A stretch of 64,000 nt of DNA from the NCBI GenBank assembly GCA_035560235.1, contig DATMAG010000076.1, forward strand, positions 62,001 to 126,000, given 5' to 3'. Positions 26,216-38,881 of this stretch are shown here, one piece after another. Every line of letters starts with the position of its first letter. Within the stretch, counting starts at the first letter, position 1. This DNA is from DASRDU01 sp035560235 (GTDB lineage: Bacteria; Acidobacteriota; Blastocatellia; RBC074). The notes beneath the pieces are model-generated. The model saw only the letters and a program-made list of their open reading frames with translations, had not been told where the DNA came from and did not search any database. The position numbers were made by a program, and so were the translations under genes.

Positions 26216-27292
26216 ATGAACAAACATTACCGGTACAGCCTTCCTCTGGTCATCACCGTGCTGATGATCGCGACGACAACGCTGCTGATGCCCGGACTGC
26301 GGGCGCAGGAACCGGCAGCCCCGGCTCAGTCTCAGCAGCCGGTGATTTACATCTGCCCGCTGCACCGCGATGTCTCTTCCAAGGTTCCTGGCGCGTGTTC
26401 CAGATGCGGCACCACGCTGGTCGCTTCGACCGGTTCGGATGACACGTTCTATTCCTGTCCGATGCATCCTGACGTGATGACCGCGCAGCCGGGCAAATGT
26501 CCGAAATGCAGTATGGCGCTGAAAAAGATGGCCGCGCCTGAAACTCAGGAATTTCAGCTCAGGCTTGAAACCACGCCGAAGGTCATCAAACCCGGTCAGC
26601 GGGCGACGCTGCGTTTTACTGTCCTTCATCCGAAAAGCGGCGAGCAGGTGAAGAAGTTCAACATCATGCACGATATGCCGTTTCACCTCTTCGTGATCAG
26701 CAGCGACTTCTCCTTCTTCGATCACATTCACCCGGAACAGCAGTCTGATGGCAGCTTCGCGATTGACACCGTGCTGCCGAAAGCCGGGCTTTATCAGATT
26801 TTCTGTGATTTCTTTCCTGCGGGCGGAATGCCGCAGGTCATTCACCAGAACCTCATCACCGCCGGATTTGCCGGAGACGTCGTGGCCTCAGAAGCCCGGC
26901 TCGTGCCCGACAAACAACTGACCCGGATTGTAAACGGAATCCGCTTTGAACTGAAATTCGATCCGGCCACGCCGGTTGCAGGCAAGTCAGCAATTTTGAA
27001 ATATCACCTGACTGATGCGCGGACAGGTCAGCCGGTGAATGACCTGCAACCTTACCTCGGCGCGTGGGGCCATACGCTGATTCTCAGCGAAGACGCCACT
27101 GATTATCTGCACTCACATCCGACCGAGATGATTCCTGAAGATGCGGATCGAAGCAAGCTGAAAACGGGAGCCGACGTTGATTTTGACACTTTCTTTCCGC
27201 GTCCGGGCAATTATCGCATCTGGTCGCAGTTTCAGCGCAACAATCAGCTCACGACCGTCTCATTTAATGTTTATGTTCCCCGGATGAATTAG
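26216..27292 (+). CDS. Exported protein with two heavy-metal-binding (HMBD) motifs
   Basis: The 358 residues contain a signal peptide (LPLVITVLMIATTTLLMPGLRAQ) and two heavy-metal-binding motifs typical of CusB/P-type ATPase leaders: YICPLHRDV...CSRC near 45-64, and YSCPMHPDV...CPKCSMAL near 79-101. The rest is two beta domains rich in His: HDMPFHLFVIS, FDHIHPEQQ and DYLHSHPTEM. Periplasmic copper binding or delivery is the natural reading. The ATG at 26216 starts the signal peptide; an earlier ATG at 26198 adds six residues without a ribosome site. It converges on, and overlaps by 29 bases, the copper-monooxygenase-like gene. Confidence 0.82.
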   Translation: MNKHYRYSLPLVITVLMIATTTLLMPGLRAQEPAAPAQSQQPVIYICPLHRDVSSKVPGACSRCGTTLVASTGSDDTFYSCPMHPDVMTAQPGKCPKCSMALKKMAAPETQEFQLRLETTPKVIKPGQRATLRFTVLHPKSGEQVKKFNIMHDMPFHLFVISSDFSFFDHIHPEQQSDGSFAIDTVLPKAGLYQIFCDFFPAGGMPQVIHQNLITAGFAGDVVASEARLVPDKQLTRIVNGIRFELKFDPATPVAGKSAILKYHLTDARTGQPVNDLQPYLGAWGHTLILSEDATDYLHSHPTEMIPEDADRSKLKTGADVDFDTFFPRPGNYRIWSQFQRNNQLTTVSFNVYVPRMN

Positions 27293-28502
27293 ACGAATTG
27301 GCAGCCGTCAGCGCTTTCGCCGCGGGCGCAGACTTTGTCAGCAGCAGTTCACAGAGCGCGTCATTCACGCGCCTGGCTCTGAGCTGCTCATCGGAAAGAT
27401 TCCGGTTCTTCTCCGAATTGTCCAGATAGGCAGTCACTTCGATGCGCGTGCCTGCGGGCAGCGACACAGGGTTTCTGAAGTAATAGGCCGGCTGCCAGTT
27501 GTAACGATAATTCCGCGCCACAACGAGCACCTCAGCCGAACCGTCCGGACGAAAGGCTGTCACCTCAACTGATTTGCCGAGCGGAAAGAGCAGCGGACGC
27601 ACAGCCAGAGCTTCGGTATTGTCGCGCAGCAGATAAGACGCCCTGACCCGCTGATTTTCAGCCCGCGCCGGAATAATCGTCGCGCGCGGAGCAATTCTGA
27701 CCGATTCAACCGGCCTGAGGTTTTCACCTTTCGCAAAGTAAACATTGAGGCTGCTGCGATCCTGCACGGTTTCTGATGACCGGCGATAACGGACCTTCAT
27801 CACGATGCAGGAACCGGCTGGCAGCACCAGCCCTGCATCATCCGGCAGCCGCACTGCCGCCTGCCCTGGCACCCATTCACCGATCCGCTCGCCCGCTGAA
27901 GCGCAGGCTGCGCTGCACTGTCGCGCGACGAAAAATTCAGCCGATAAAACCGCGCTGCTCGCGGGCCTGAAATCAAGCGCATTGATGCGGCGCTCTGCGC
28001 TGAGTCTGGTCGGCAGTCTGAGACAACTGACCTGTTCACCCTCACCGGCAGGAATTGAGATCGCCTGCGCCGGCTGCAGTTCCAGATCAGGTTTGCCGAA
28101 AGCCCTGTCAGCCGGGATCAGATCGCGCGGATAGTCCTTTTCCTCGCCACGCGGCGCGCCGCCTTCAACCCACGAAACAATCAGTTCGATGTCGCGCTGC
28201 GGCAGAGAATAAGGCGCCTGAAAGTTGCCGAAGCCCTTCACTGCCTGATATGGCGGCATGCGTTTTTCGAGAACCTCTTCCTTGATTGCCTTCGCCCACG
28301 GACGCGCCTGTTCATAAGTCGTCAGCGAAATGTCGCCGACAACTCCGTCGGGGCGATGACAGCCCAGACAACTGCGCTGCAGGATGCGGACGACCTCCCT
28401 GTTGAAGGTCACGTTCGTGGTGATCGGCTCGTGCGAACTGACGCCTGAAACCAGCAGCAGAAGACAGAGGGAAACAGCAGAAACGGTGATAAGCAGTTTC
28501 AC
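27264..28502 (-). CDS. Cytochrome c/copper type II monooxygenase-like protein that has lost its copper ligands
   Basis: The fourth member of the tandem family (412 residues). It keeps the signal peptide, the haem motif CLGCH (45-49) and the axial-Met region KRMPPY. The two monooxygenase-like beta domains can be aligned by eye to the three other copies, and every copper ligand is replaced: the HH pair is L186-S187, the QMHY His is R238, the two His of HMH are L304 and F306, and the C-terminal Met region EMMIGW reads ALCELLL. The frame is intact and the C-terminus is His-containing (GEHKH). It is likely a non-copper electron carrier or partner subunit, or an early relic. Confidence 0.8.
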   Translation of the reverse strand: MKLLITVSAVSLCLLLLVSGVSSHEPITTNVTFNREVVRILQRSCLGCHRPDGVVGDISLTTYEQARPWAKAIKEEVLEKRMPPYQAVKGFGNFQAPYSLPQRDIELIVSWVEGGAPRGEEKDYPRDLIPADRAFGKPDLELQPAQAISIPAGEGEQVSCLRLPTRLSAERRINALDFRPASSAVLSAEFFVARQCSAACASAGERIGEWVPGQAAVRLPDDAGLVLPAGSCIVMKVRYRRSSETVQDRSSLNVYFAKGENLRPVESVRIAPRATIIPARAENQRVRASYLLRDNTEALAVRPLLFPLGKSVEVTAFRPDGSAEVLVVARNYRYNWQPAYYFRNPVSLPAGTRIEVTAYLDNSEKNRNLSDEQLRARRVNDALCELLLTKSAPAAKALTAANSSNSSGEHKH

Positions 28503-28544
28503 GATGGGACTACCGGAGAATTTGTCGCCACAGAGTCTGAAGCG

Positions 28545-28588
28545 CTGGCAGTGAGAGTCGGGAATTTATTTCCGGCTCTCACTGCCAG
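28545..28588 (-). terminator. 17-bp hairpin between two cytochrome/monooxygenase genes
   Basis: CTGGCAGTGAGAGTCGG (28545-28561) pairs with CCGGCTCTCACTGCCAG (28572-28588) with one mismatch and a 10-base loop. It lies downstream of the 28650-29897 gene. No long T-run follows, so the strength of termination is uncertain. Confidence 0.6.
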
Positions 28589-28649
28589 GCTCTGATTCTG
28601 CGGCGATAAGGAAAACCACGAAAGACGTTCACCGCAAACACGGCGCTTC

Positions 28650-29897
<1,248 letters not shown>

Positions 29898-29923
29898 GGC
29901 TGGCTCTCCTGTCAATGAGATGT

Positions 29924-29958
29924 CCCGGGAGTGCGAGCGTCTCGCTCGCGCTCCCGGG
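29924..29958 (-). terminator. 16-bp hairpin with 3-base loop between monooxygenase-like genes
   Basis: CCCGGGAGTGCGAGCG (29924-29939) and CGCTCGCGCTCCCGGG (29943-29958) pair with a single mismatch around the loop TCT. It sits seven bases beyond the stop of the 29965-31419 gene and just ahead of the next start. No T-run is seen. Confidence 0.65.
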
Positions 29959-29964
29959 GAGTTT

Positions 29965-31419
<1,455 letters not shown>

Positions 31420-31444
31420 GGCGATTCGGCCCCCTGAAATTCAG

Positions 31445-31478
31445 CACAGGCTGCGGGAACTGATCCCGGCAGCCTGTG
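31445..31478 (-). terminator. Hairpin upstream of the 29965-31419 gene
   Basis: CACAGGCTGC+GGGA (31445-31458) pairs with TCCC, one bulged G, then GCAGCCTGTG (31464-31478), with a five-base loop. It lies downstream of the 31521 gene on the minus strand. Confidence 0.55.
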
Positions 31479-31520
31479 GGTGATGGTTGACTGACAGACC
31501 CGGCGGGTCGCTGACGCGGA

Positions 31521-32969
<1,449 letters not shown>

Positions 32970-33176
32970 AAAATCCAAACTCCGCGCAATAAAGATTCGA
33001 GTGAAAGTGAAATGGATCCGGCAGAGCCTTCTGCCGGGTGATTTGCGTTTTCAGGGGGAACAGACAGTTACGCCCGTTGTGCGCCCCTGGTTCATTGATT
33101 ATTGCGGATGCGCTGTTGTCAGCAGTTATTCACCAGCCTCTTACGTTCACCGCACCAGAGCCGAATGCAGTTTTTT

Positions 33177-33788
33177 TCAGCGCCTGATAGCATCCCAGCA
33201 ACTGTTTTCGGACTGCTCAATCACTTCCGGCGTGATCTCGAACCGCCCGTTGCGACTGGCTCTGACCAGCCCGACATAAGCGCCCCAGACGATGCTCGCC
33301 AGGATTTCGGCTGAAGCCTCGCGGGCGATCTTCTGGCGCAGACATTCTTCAAAAAAACCGACCAGCGCGTTGTGTCCACGCTCTTCAATCGCCCGGCTCT
33401 TCTCGTCCAGATAGGGCGCGTGATAATGCAGTTCCAGAAAAGCGAAAGCCGTCGGGTAGTCCTTCGCAAAATCCACCAGTCGCTGCCAGTAAATATGAAA
33501 CTGATCGCGCAGCGGAATGTCGCAGGGGACATCCCTGGTGATCGTGACCAGTTGGAACTCGTTCCAGTACTGATAGAGCACATTGACGAGCGCTTCCTTG
33601 CTGGCAAAGTACCGGTAGATGGTTCCGGCTCCGACCCCGGCCAGTTCCGCCACGAGCGGCATCGCCGTGCCGTGAAAACCGCGTTCGGTAAACAGTTCCA
33701 GAGCGGCATTCAGGATTGCCTCGCGTTTGCCGCCGGTTTCACCACTCTCGTACAAGTGGGTGACTTTCGAGTGAACGACGTTGCTCAT
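33177..33788 (-). CDS. TetR/AcrR family transcriptional regulator
   Basis: A 203-residue ligand-responsive repressor. The N-terminal helix-turn-helix reads KREAILNAALELFTERGFHGT, MPLVAELAGVGAGTIYRYF and SKEALVNVLY, the classic TetR_N domain. The C-terminal half is a helical ligand-binding domain with no family I can name. A perfect 16-bp palindrome overlapping a plausible promoter 58 bases upstream of its start suggests it represses itself. Because the cytochrome/copper array begins 208 bases downstream on the same strand, the regulator may also control it; the LysE-type exporter upstream is another candidate target. Confidence 0.92.
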   Translation of the reverse strand: MSNVVHSKVTHLYESGETGGKREAILNAALELFTERGFHGTAMPLVAELAGVGAGTIYRYFASKEALVNVLYQYWNEFQLVTITRDVPCDIPLRDQFHIYWQRLVDFAKDYPTAFAFLELHYHAPYLDEKSRAIEERGHNALVGFFEECLRQKIAREASAEILASIVWGAYVGLVRASRNGRFEITPEVIEQSENSCWDAIRR

Positions 33789-33845
33789 TATGAATAATTC
33801 CGATCCCAGCCTTCCGCGCCGGGAGAGGTTGATGGTGCAGGCGCG

Positions 33846-33890
33846 GAATGAACGTTCATTCTTCTACCCTGATCCGCCTCTCGCAGTCAA
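33846..33890 (-). promoter_or_regulatory. tetR promoter with overlapping palindromic operator
   Basis: On the minus strand TTGACT (33885-33890), 18 bases and TAGAAG (33861-33866) form a fair sigma70 promoter. Directly after the -10 lies the perfect palindrome GAATGAACGTTCATTC (33846-33861). This resembles known TetR-family operators (TGAATGAACGTTCATTCA type). Autorepression is inferred. Confidence 0.65.
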
Positions 33891-33986
33891 GCAGAGAATT
33901 AGAAATGTGCGCGGATTTTACAAAGAGATAACAGGAAAGCCTGACCAGCCAGACAGGAGAGTCCTCAGCGAGAGCGAGCCGGGAGC

Positions 33987-34595
33987 TTATGGCCGGGTTA
34001 TCCCGATCCGGATCTGCAAGAGTCCGAAAACAAACAGCGCAATGGCTGAGGCGGCGTTGAGCAGGCGCGCTGCCGCTGTTTTGCTGCGGCTGGCCATAGC
34101 GAAGATGACTGTGAGGCCTGCCAGCCCGCCGATCAGTGTCAGATAAAAACCGGCGATGAAACCCAGGGCCGAAAGATGCGACTCGGCCCGGCCCCTGAGC
34201 AGAATCGGCCCGGCAATCACGCTCCAGTAAATCCACGGGCCGGGACTGAGCAGGTTGATCAGCACGCCCTTGAGAAAAGCCCCGTTCTCTCTGTCAGCCC
34301 GCACCGCTGCTGCCGGATCGTAATGCCTGAAGGCGAGCCACGCGCCGCGAGCCAGATAGAGCAGAAAAATTCCGCCTGCCAGATAAAGCCCGCGCAGCAG
34401 CCAGCCCGGCATTCGCACGAGCACAAACAGCACCAGCATAATCACCGGGCCGTCGCTCGACAGCGGCGCCAGCACCAGCGGCAGTGCCCGCCTGAGTCCT
34501 CTCTTTACAGCCTGCGAGAGCAGCCATGCCTGAAACGGACCCGGAGAAACAGCCGCAGAAAGGCCGAGCGCAATTCCCTGAAGAAGCCAGATCAT
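33987..34595 (-). CDS. LysE family amino-acid exporter
   Basis: LysE/RhtB transporters export amino acids or related metabolites through the inner membrane with six helices. The 202 residues (from the ATG at 34595) show five to six hydrophobic segments and the family signature GLSAAVSPGPFQAWLLSQA near the N-terminus and NLLSPGPWIYW in the middle. An in-frame TTG at 34610 could add five residues; neither start has a strong ribosome site. It lies between the SYLF gene and tetR on the same strand, so local control by TetR is possible. Confidence 0.85.
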   Translation of the reverse strand: MIWLLQGIALGLSAAVSPGPFQAWLLSQAVKRGLRRALPLVLAPLSSDGPVIMLVLFVLVRMPGWLLRGLYLAGGIFLLYLARGAWLAFRHYDPAAAVRADRENGAFLKGVLINLLSPGPWIYWSVIAGPILLRGRAESHLSALGFIAGFYLTLIGGLAGLTVIFAMASRSKTAAARLLNAASAIALFVFGLLQIRIGITRP

Positions 34596-34610
34596 TGCAG
34601 ACTGTCGCAA

Positions 34611-34638
34611 CGGGCCGAAGAATCCTTCCTTCGGCCCG
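34611..34638 (-). terminator. GC-rich hairpin downstream of the SYLF gene
   Basis: CGGGCCGAAG (34611-34620) and CTTCGGCCCG (34629-34638) form a perfect 10-bp stem with an eight-base loop, 14 bases beyond the SYLF stop codon. No T-run follows on the minus strand. Confidence 0.55.
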
Positions 34639-34651
34639 CTGCATTTTCAGA

Positions 34652-35362
34652 CTACGCCTTTGCCCGGCGCGGTGAATAGCGGGCCAGGGTTTTCGGAAAG
34701 ACCTGCACTTCAACGGGAGCCTTGACCCTGCCTTCCTTCAGGACATCGCGTGCGGTGACGCCTTCGCCGTATGTTCCGCTCATATCGCTTTTGTCCGGCT
34801 CGATCACGACGCCTTTCAGTTCGAGACCGCCGAACAATCCGCGACTGCGCGAATACGACAGCACCTGCGCCCGCAGCGCCGCATCGGTTTCAGCTCCGGC
34901 CTGCCGCCCGACCGGCCCGGCAGCGGCTGAAGCATCGCCGCCGAGAGTGAACTTGCTTGAAAGCAGGCTGTCGAGTCCCTTCTCGTTCATAAAGAGCAGC
35001 ACGAAATCGGTCGCCTGCGCGCCGATCTGCAAGCCGAAACTGCCGCCCTTCAGACTGAAATAGGCCGGAGCGCTCCAGCCCTGCGGCGTGCGGCAGCTTG
35101 CCACCCCGCGCCCGCCGCGTCCGCCGACAACGAATCCGGCCTTGATAACGCTCGGAAACACGGCGACGCACTCAGCGCCGTCGAGCACATTTTTCGGAAT
35201 GGCCTTGTCCGGCGCACCCATAATCTCGCGGAAGACCGTGGCCGCCTTGTTCGCCTGCGAAGCGCCTTCCCTGACGTTCTTTCCCTGCCCGAGCGCAATG
35301 ACGCCAGGCATCAGGATCAGGCAGAGCGCGGCGACAGGTTGAATTGATTTTCTGATGTTCAT
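34652..35362 (-). CDS. Exported SYLF-domain (Ysc84-like) lipid-binding protein
   Basis: The 236-residue product has a signal peptide (PVAALCLILMPGVIALGQ) and a SYLF domain, known from lipid-binding Ysc84/SH3YL1 proteins and common in bacteria with unknown purpose. Typical segments are GAECVAVFPSVIKAGFVVGGRGGRGVASCR, GWSAPAYFSLKGGSFGLQIGAQATDFVLLFMNEKGLDSLL and AAAGPVGRQAGAETDAALRAQVLSYSRSRGLFGGLELKG, cited in part. The start ATG at 35360-35362 has AAGGAG upstream. It is monocistronic or leads into the LysE gene after a hairpin. Confidence 0.9.
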   Translation of the reverse strand: MNIRKSIQPVAALCLILMPGVIALGQGKNVREGASQANKAATVFREIMGAPDKAIPKNVLDGAECVAVFPSVIKAGFVVGGRGGRGVASCRTPQGWSAPAYFSLKGGSFGLQIGAQATDFVLLFMNEKGLDSLLSSKFTLGGDASAAAGPVGRQAGAETDAALRAQVLSYSRSRGLFGGLELKGVVIEPDKSDMSGTYGEGVTARDVLKEGRVKAPVEVQVFPKTLARYSPRRAKA

Positions 35363-35731
35363 TACGGACTCCTTCTCGTGATTGATGAACTACGGTTTCT
35401 GATTTGCGGCTGTCGATACCGCGAATGTTCTGCTCTTTGCAACACGAACGCCCTGCTCATCAGCCATCGGCTCGCAGTGAAAATCTCTCCGGCCTGTCCG
35501 CTCTGGCGCTGACAGATTTCAGCCTCCGGCAGAAGATCAGCAGCCGAGTTACCCTGACAAGGACTCAGCCCGTTCGTCCGGGAGCAAATTGCCTGGAGAT
35601 ACTGCGTGGTGTGTCGGGCCATTGTTAATGCAGCCGGGCTTGAAAGGCAACTGCTGACGGACTAAAGTGTCAACAGTTTTGAAACGGCAGGACAAAAACC
35701 TGCTTTAAGGAGTTCACAATCAGGTAGTCGA
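35363..35731. other. Intergenic region between SYLF gene and histidine kinase
   Basis: These 369 bases carry only overlapping short ORFs on both strands with no recognisable protein, no family match and no ribosome site. A small hairpin GCAGG/CCTGC with an A-rich loop followed by TTTAA lies at 35687-35706. The region must hold the divergent promoters of both flanking genes, but I see no convincing -35/-10 pair. Confidence 0.5.
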
Positions 35732-37570
35732 ATGAGCTGGCATCCGAGCGTAAGAACGCGTCACCTGCTGGTCATCACCCTGCTGGTGCTGACCGTCGCG
35801 GTGACACTGACCATCCTCAATCTGGCGCGTCTGGCGGGCAGTCGGCTCGCGGCGGTGCGCGCCGCCGAGAAAGTCACTTCAGTCCAGATTTTCGCGCTGG
35901 CGCAGCAGGCCATTCTGCGCAATCCGCAACTGCCGCCGCAGGAAGCGATCAGCGGTGATGAGGCAGTGCGTAATCTGCTCCGGGCGGGGACGGAGGAAAA
36001 CGGCGATTTCGCCTATCTCGCCATTGTTTCAACCGACGGCGCAACCATTGCTCAGGCTGATCCGCGCAGCGTGCGGCAGACGCCCTCGCTCATCAGGTCA
36101 TTCGATGATCTTGAACACGCCCGCTGGTTCGGTCAGTTGCGCGCGATGCGGCGGGGCGAGGCAGTTTACGAAATCGTCAGCCCGATCAGTCTGAGCGGCA
36201 GACCCTTTGGAAAAATTCTCCTCGGCGTGCCTGCCGGGGTCATCTTCGGAGATGCAGCGACGCAGTTGAAACAACTGCTGCTCATCACGCTCGCAGTGGC
36301 AGGTCTGGCGCTGCTTCTGACGCTCCTGAGCGCCGGATTTGTACTGCGCCCGCTGCGCGAACTGATGAAGAGCATCGAACTGCTCGAAGCCGAGAGCGCC
36401 GCCATCGCGGCGAATGAACCGCTCAGCAGCGAACCGGCGGCTGAACCGGCAGTGACGAACGGAATTGATTCCAACAGCGTGACGCAGCGGCTGCGCGTGC
36501 TGGGCAAGCGTTTCGCGGGCAGTCGGCTTGAACTCGAAACCATGCGCGATCAGTTGCAGCAGGTGGTCGGCAGCCTGTCGGAGCGCGTGGTGCTGATGGA
36601 TCGGGAACGTCGCGTGCTGATGGCCAGCCCGGAAGCCGAACGGCTGCTGAGCGGCGGACATTTCAAGCTGCGCGGCAGGCCGATTACGGAAACACTCGGC
36701 CCGCAGCACCCGCTGAGCGCGCTGACTGAAAAGGCCTTCACTTCGCAGCAGTCGCTTCAGGAAACGACTGTGGTTTCCGCCAACGGCGATGAGGCTCAGA
36801 AGGTCGTCGCTTCGGTGCAGCTTTTTGAGGATCACGGCAAACCGGCGGGCGCGCTGCTCACGCTGCGCGATTTTGAATCGCTCAGGCAGCTTGAAACGCA
36901 GCTCGATTACGCGACGAAACTCGCGGCTCTCAGCCGCATCACTTCGGGCGTGGCGCACGAGGTCAAAAATCCGCTGCACGCGATGGTGCTGCATCTCGAA
37001 CTGCTCAACGCCAAGCTCGAAACCGGACTCGATCCGAAAACGCACGTGCAGGTGCTGACGTCCGAGGTCAACCGGCTCAATCGCGTGGTGCAGACATTTC
37101 TTGATTTCACGCGCCCGGTTGAACTCAAACTTCTTGAGACTGACGCCAACACGCTCGTGCGCGAGGTGATGCTGCTGGCCGCCGACGCCCGCGCCGACAA
37201 CATCGAAATCATCGAGCGTTACGCTGAAGGCCCGCTGCAGATCAAGGCCGACGCCGATCTGCTCAAACAGGCGATTCTCAACATCGTCATCAACGGCTGT
37301 CAGGCGATGACCGACGGCGGGCAGTTGCGGGTTTCGACTTCGCGCGATCCGAAAGGGCAGGTGCAGATTACGGTGAGCGATCAGGGACCGGGCATTCCTG
37401 AAAACGTGCGCGACAAGATTTTCAATCTCTACTACACGACCAAGCCGCAGGGCAGCGGCATCGGCCTGGCACAGGCATTTCGCGCCGTGCAGTTGCACAA
37501 CGGGCGCATCGAGGTTGACTCTCAGCCAGGCGCGGGCGCGCGTTTCAGAATCACCCTGCCAGCCGCCTGA
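35732..37570 (+). CDS. Membrane-bound sensor histidine kinase (NtrB-like, orphan)
   Basis: A 612-residue kinase. It has an N-terminal membrane helix (LLVITLLVLTVAVTLTILNLA), a periplasmic sensor of about 150 residues (VSTDGATIAQADPR), a second helix (LLLITLAVAGLALLLTLLSAGFVL), a HAMP-like linker and a PAS-like domain (SLSERVVLMDRERRVLMAS). The catalytic part follows: H-box with His409 in SGVAHEVKNPLHAM, N-box NIVINGCQAM, G1 DQGPGIPENV and G2 GSGIGLAQA. No response regulator gene is adjacent, so its partner lies elsewhere. The ligand is unknown. The start has only a weak ribosome site. Confidence 0.93.
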   Translation: MSWHPSVRTRHLLVITLLVLTVAVTLTILNLARLAGSRLAAVRAAEKVTSVQIFALAQQAILRNPQLPPQEAISGDEAVRNLLRAGTEENGDFAYLAIVSTDGATIAQADPRSVRQTPSLIRSFDDLEHARWFGQLRAMRRGEAVYEIVSPISLSGRPFGKILLGVPAGVIFGDAATQLKQLLLITLAVAGLALLLTLLSAGFVLRPLRELMKSIELLEAESAAIAANEPLSSEPAAEPAVTNGIDSNSVTQRLRVLGKRFAGSRLELETMRDQLQQVVGSLSERVVLMDRERRVLMASPEAERLLSGGHFKLRGRPITETLGPQHPLSALTEKAFTSQQSLQETTVVSANGDEAQKVVASVQLFEDHGKPAGALLTLRDFESLRQLETQLDYATKLAALSRITSGVAHEVKNPLHAMVLHLELLNAKLETGLDPKTHVQVLTSEVNRLNRVVQTFLDFTRPVELKLLETDANTLVREVMLLAADARADNIEIIERYAEGPLQIKADADLLKQAILNIVINGCQAMTDGGQLRVSTSRDPKGQVQITVSDQGPGIPENVRDKIFNLYYTTKPQGSGIGLAQAFRAVQLHNGRIEVDSQPGAGARFRITLPAA

Positions 37571-37584
37571 TTCAGCCTGCGGGC

Positions 37585-37640
37585 AAAAAAATGAGGAGGC
37601 ATTGCTGCCTCCCCGGAAACGGGTCCGAGACGACTCGGAC
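37585..37640 (-). terminator. Rho-independent terminator of the PDZ gene, with a nested cruciform
   Basis: On the minus strand a GGAGGCA/TGCCTCC stem (37595-37601 with 37606-37612) is followed by seven T (A-run 37585-37591). A second stem, GTCCGAG/CTCGGAC (37623-37629 with 37634-37640), stands beside it, and outer words TGAGGAG (37592-37598) and CTCCTCA (37640-37646) can also pair, giving alternative folds. Confidence 0.7.
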
Positions 37641-37711
37641 TCCTCACCCTGAAACACCAGAACAAACAAACTCACAAAACTCGCGGCGGCGAGTGAAAAT
37701 TCTTCAGATCT

Positions 37712-38713
37712 TCAGCGCCGTTCAGGTTCGATCTTCAGCGTCTGCTCGCGGCGGTCGCGAACGATTCTGACGGCCACTTCGGTTGTTTCTTTCTTCTCAC
37801 CGGCCTCGCTGATCAGACGGCTGACATCGGCGCTGCTCTGCACCTTCTGGCCGTTGATTTCGATGATGCAGTCACCGGCTTTCAGTCCGGCGCGGGCGGC
37901 GGCGCTGCCCGGTTCAACTTCGGTGACCAGCAGGCCCCGGCCCTCAGGCACGTTGAAATACCGGCCAAGCTGTTCGCTGAGCTGAATCGTCCTGATGCCG
38001 AGCCGGTAATTCTGCCGCAGCCCCGGCAGCAGTCCTCTGCCAAACGGGCCATACTGGCGGCCTTCACGACGCAGCTTTTCCGCTTCGGCCCGGTGAGTTT
38101 CAGCCAGTTTGCGAAACTCTTCGGCCTGCCGCATCAGTTCATCGGCCTTCTCAAGCAGCTTCTTCTCTTTGCTGCTGTCAAACTGATGGCGCAGTTCTTC
38201 GGCCTCCTTCATCCACTTCTCGGCCTGTTCGAGCATCAGTTCGTCTTCATCTCTGACCCTGCCTGGCCAGTTTGACCATGCGCCGAACTGCCTCTCGCCG
38301 AGCGTGACCTGAAGAGTCATCATCTTTCCGTCACGACTGATGCCGAGCGTAACGGTGCGGCCCGGCGGCGTTTCCGTCAGCAGGCGGTGTACCTGCGCGG
38401 CGCTCTGCACCTGTTCGTTGTTGTAACTCAGAATGACATCGTTCTCCTTCAGTCCGGCCTTCTCTGCCGGGCTGTCCTTCACGACCTGACTGACGACGGC
38501 TCCGCGCACTTCAGTCAGTCTGAGTTCTCTGGCGCGCGCATCGCTGACATCAGAGAGGAACGTGCCGAGAAACCCGCCGTTGCCGCTCTGCGCAGCCTCA
38601 TTGCGCGCTGACGCAGTCTGAATTACCCGCCCCGACTGAGCCAGCGCACTGCCGGTCAGCGCGCCGGTCAGCAGCACGGACACCAGTGCCATCAGAACAT
38701 CTGCTCTTTTCAT
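37712..38713 (-). CDS. Exported two-PDZ-domain protein with central coiled coil
   Basis: The 333-residue product has a signal peptide (VLMALVSVLLTGALTGSALAQ). PDZ1 (about 50-145) reads VRGAVVSQVVKDSPAEKAGLKENDVILSYNNEQVQ. A highly charged helical region (about 165-225, EQAEKWMKEAEELRHQFD) follows. PDZ2 (about 245-330) reads GRGLLVTEVEPGSAAARAGLKAGDCIIEINGQ. There is no HtrA protease domain, so it acts as a binding protein or as an adaptor for a separate protease. The ATG at 38713 is chosen as signal start; an ATG nine bases upstream is possible. A clear terminator follows. Confidence 0.88.
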   Translation of the reverse strand: MKRADVLMALVSVLLTGALTGSALAQSGRVIQTASARNEAAQSGNGGFLGTFLSDVSDARARELRLTEVRGAVVSQVVKDSPAEKAGLKENDVILSYNNEQVQSAAQVHRLLTETPPGRTVTLGISRDGKMMTLQVTLGERQFGAWSNWPGRVRDEDELMLEQAEKWMKEAEELRHQFDSSKEKKLLEKADELMRQAEEFRKLAETHRAEAEKLRREGRQYGPFGRGLLPGLRQNYRLGIRTIQLSEQLGRYFNVPEGRGLLVTEVEPGSAAARAGLKAGDCIIEINGQKVQSSADVSRLISEAGEKKETTEVAVRIVRDRREQTLKIEPERR

Positions 38714-38881
38714 CTCTTTCATCACCTCATTCGTGACATTGATTGCGAGACTGCCTGCCGAGGCCTGAAAAGAATCTGGAAAGAGTACCGGAACACAGAC
38801 TCGCTCCGGTGGCGGCAACTCACTGAATCCATCAGCTTGCACGATTCAGGCCGGTAAAAGTTCCAGAAAAAGGCAGTGGGC

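Noticed and set aside
35362..35628. Short ORFs on both strands between the SYLF and kinase genes
   Set aside because: No ribosome site, no domain, overlapping each other; treated as intergenic.
36098..37675. 525-residue minus-strand ORF opposite the histidine kinase
   Set aside because: It mirrors the codon structure of the kinase, has His/Arg/Gln-rich low-complexity composition and no recognisable domain or ribosome site; a shadow of a GC-rich gene.
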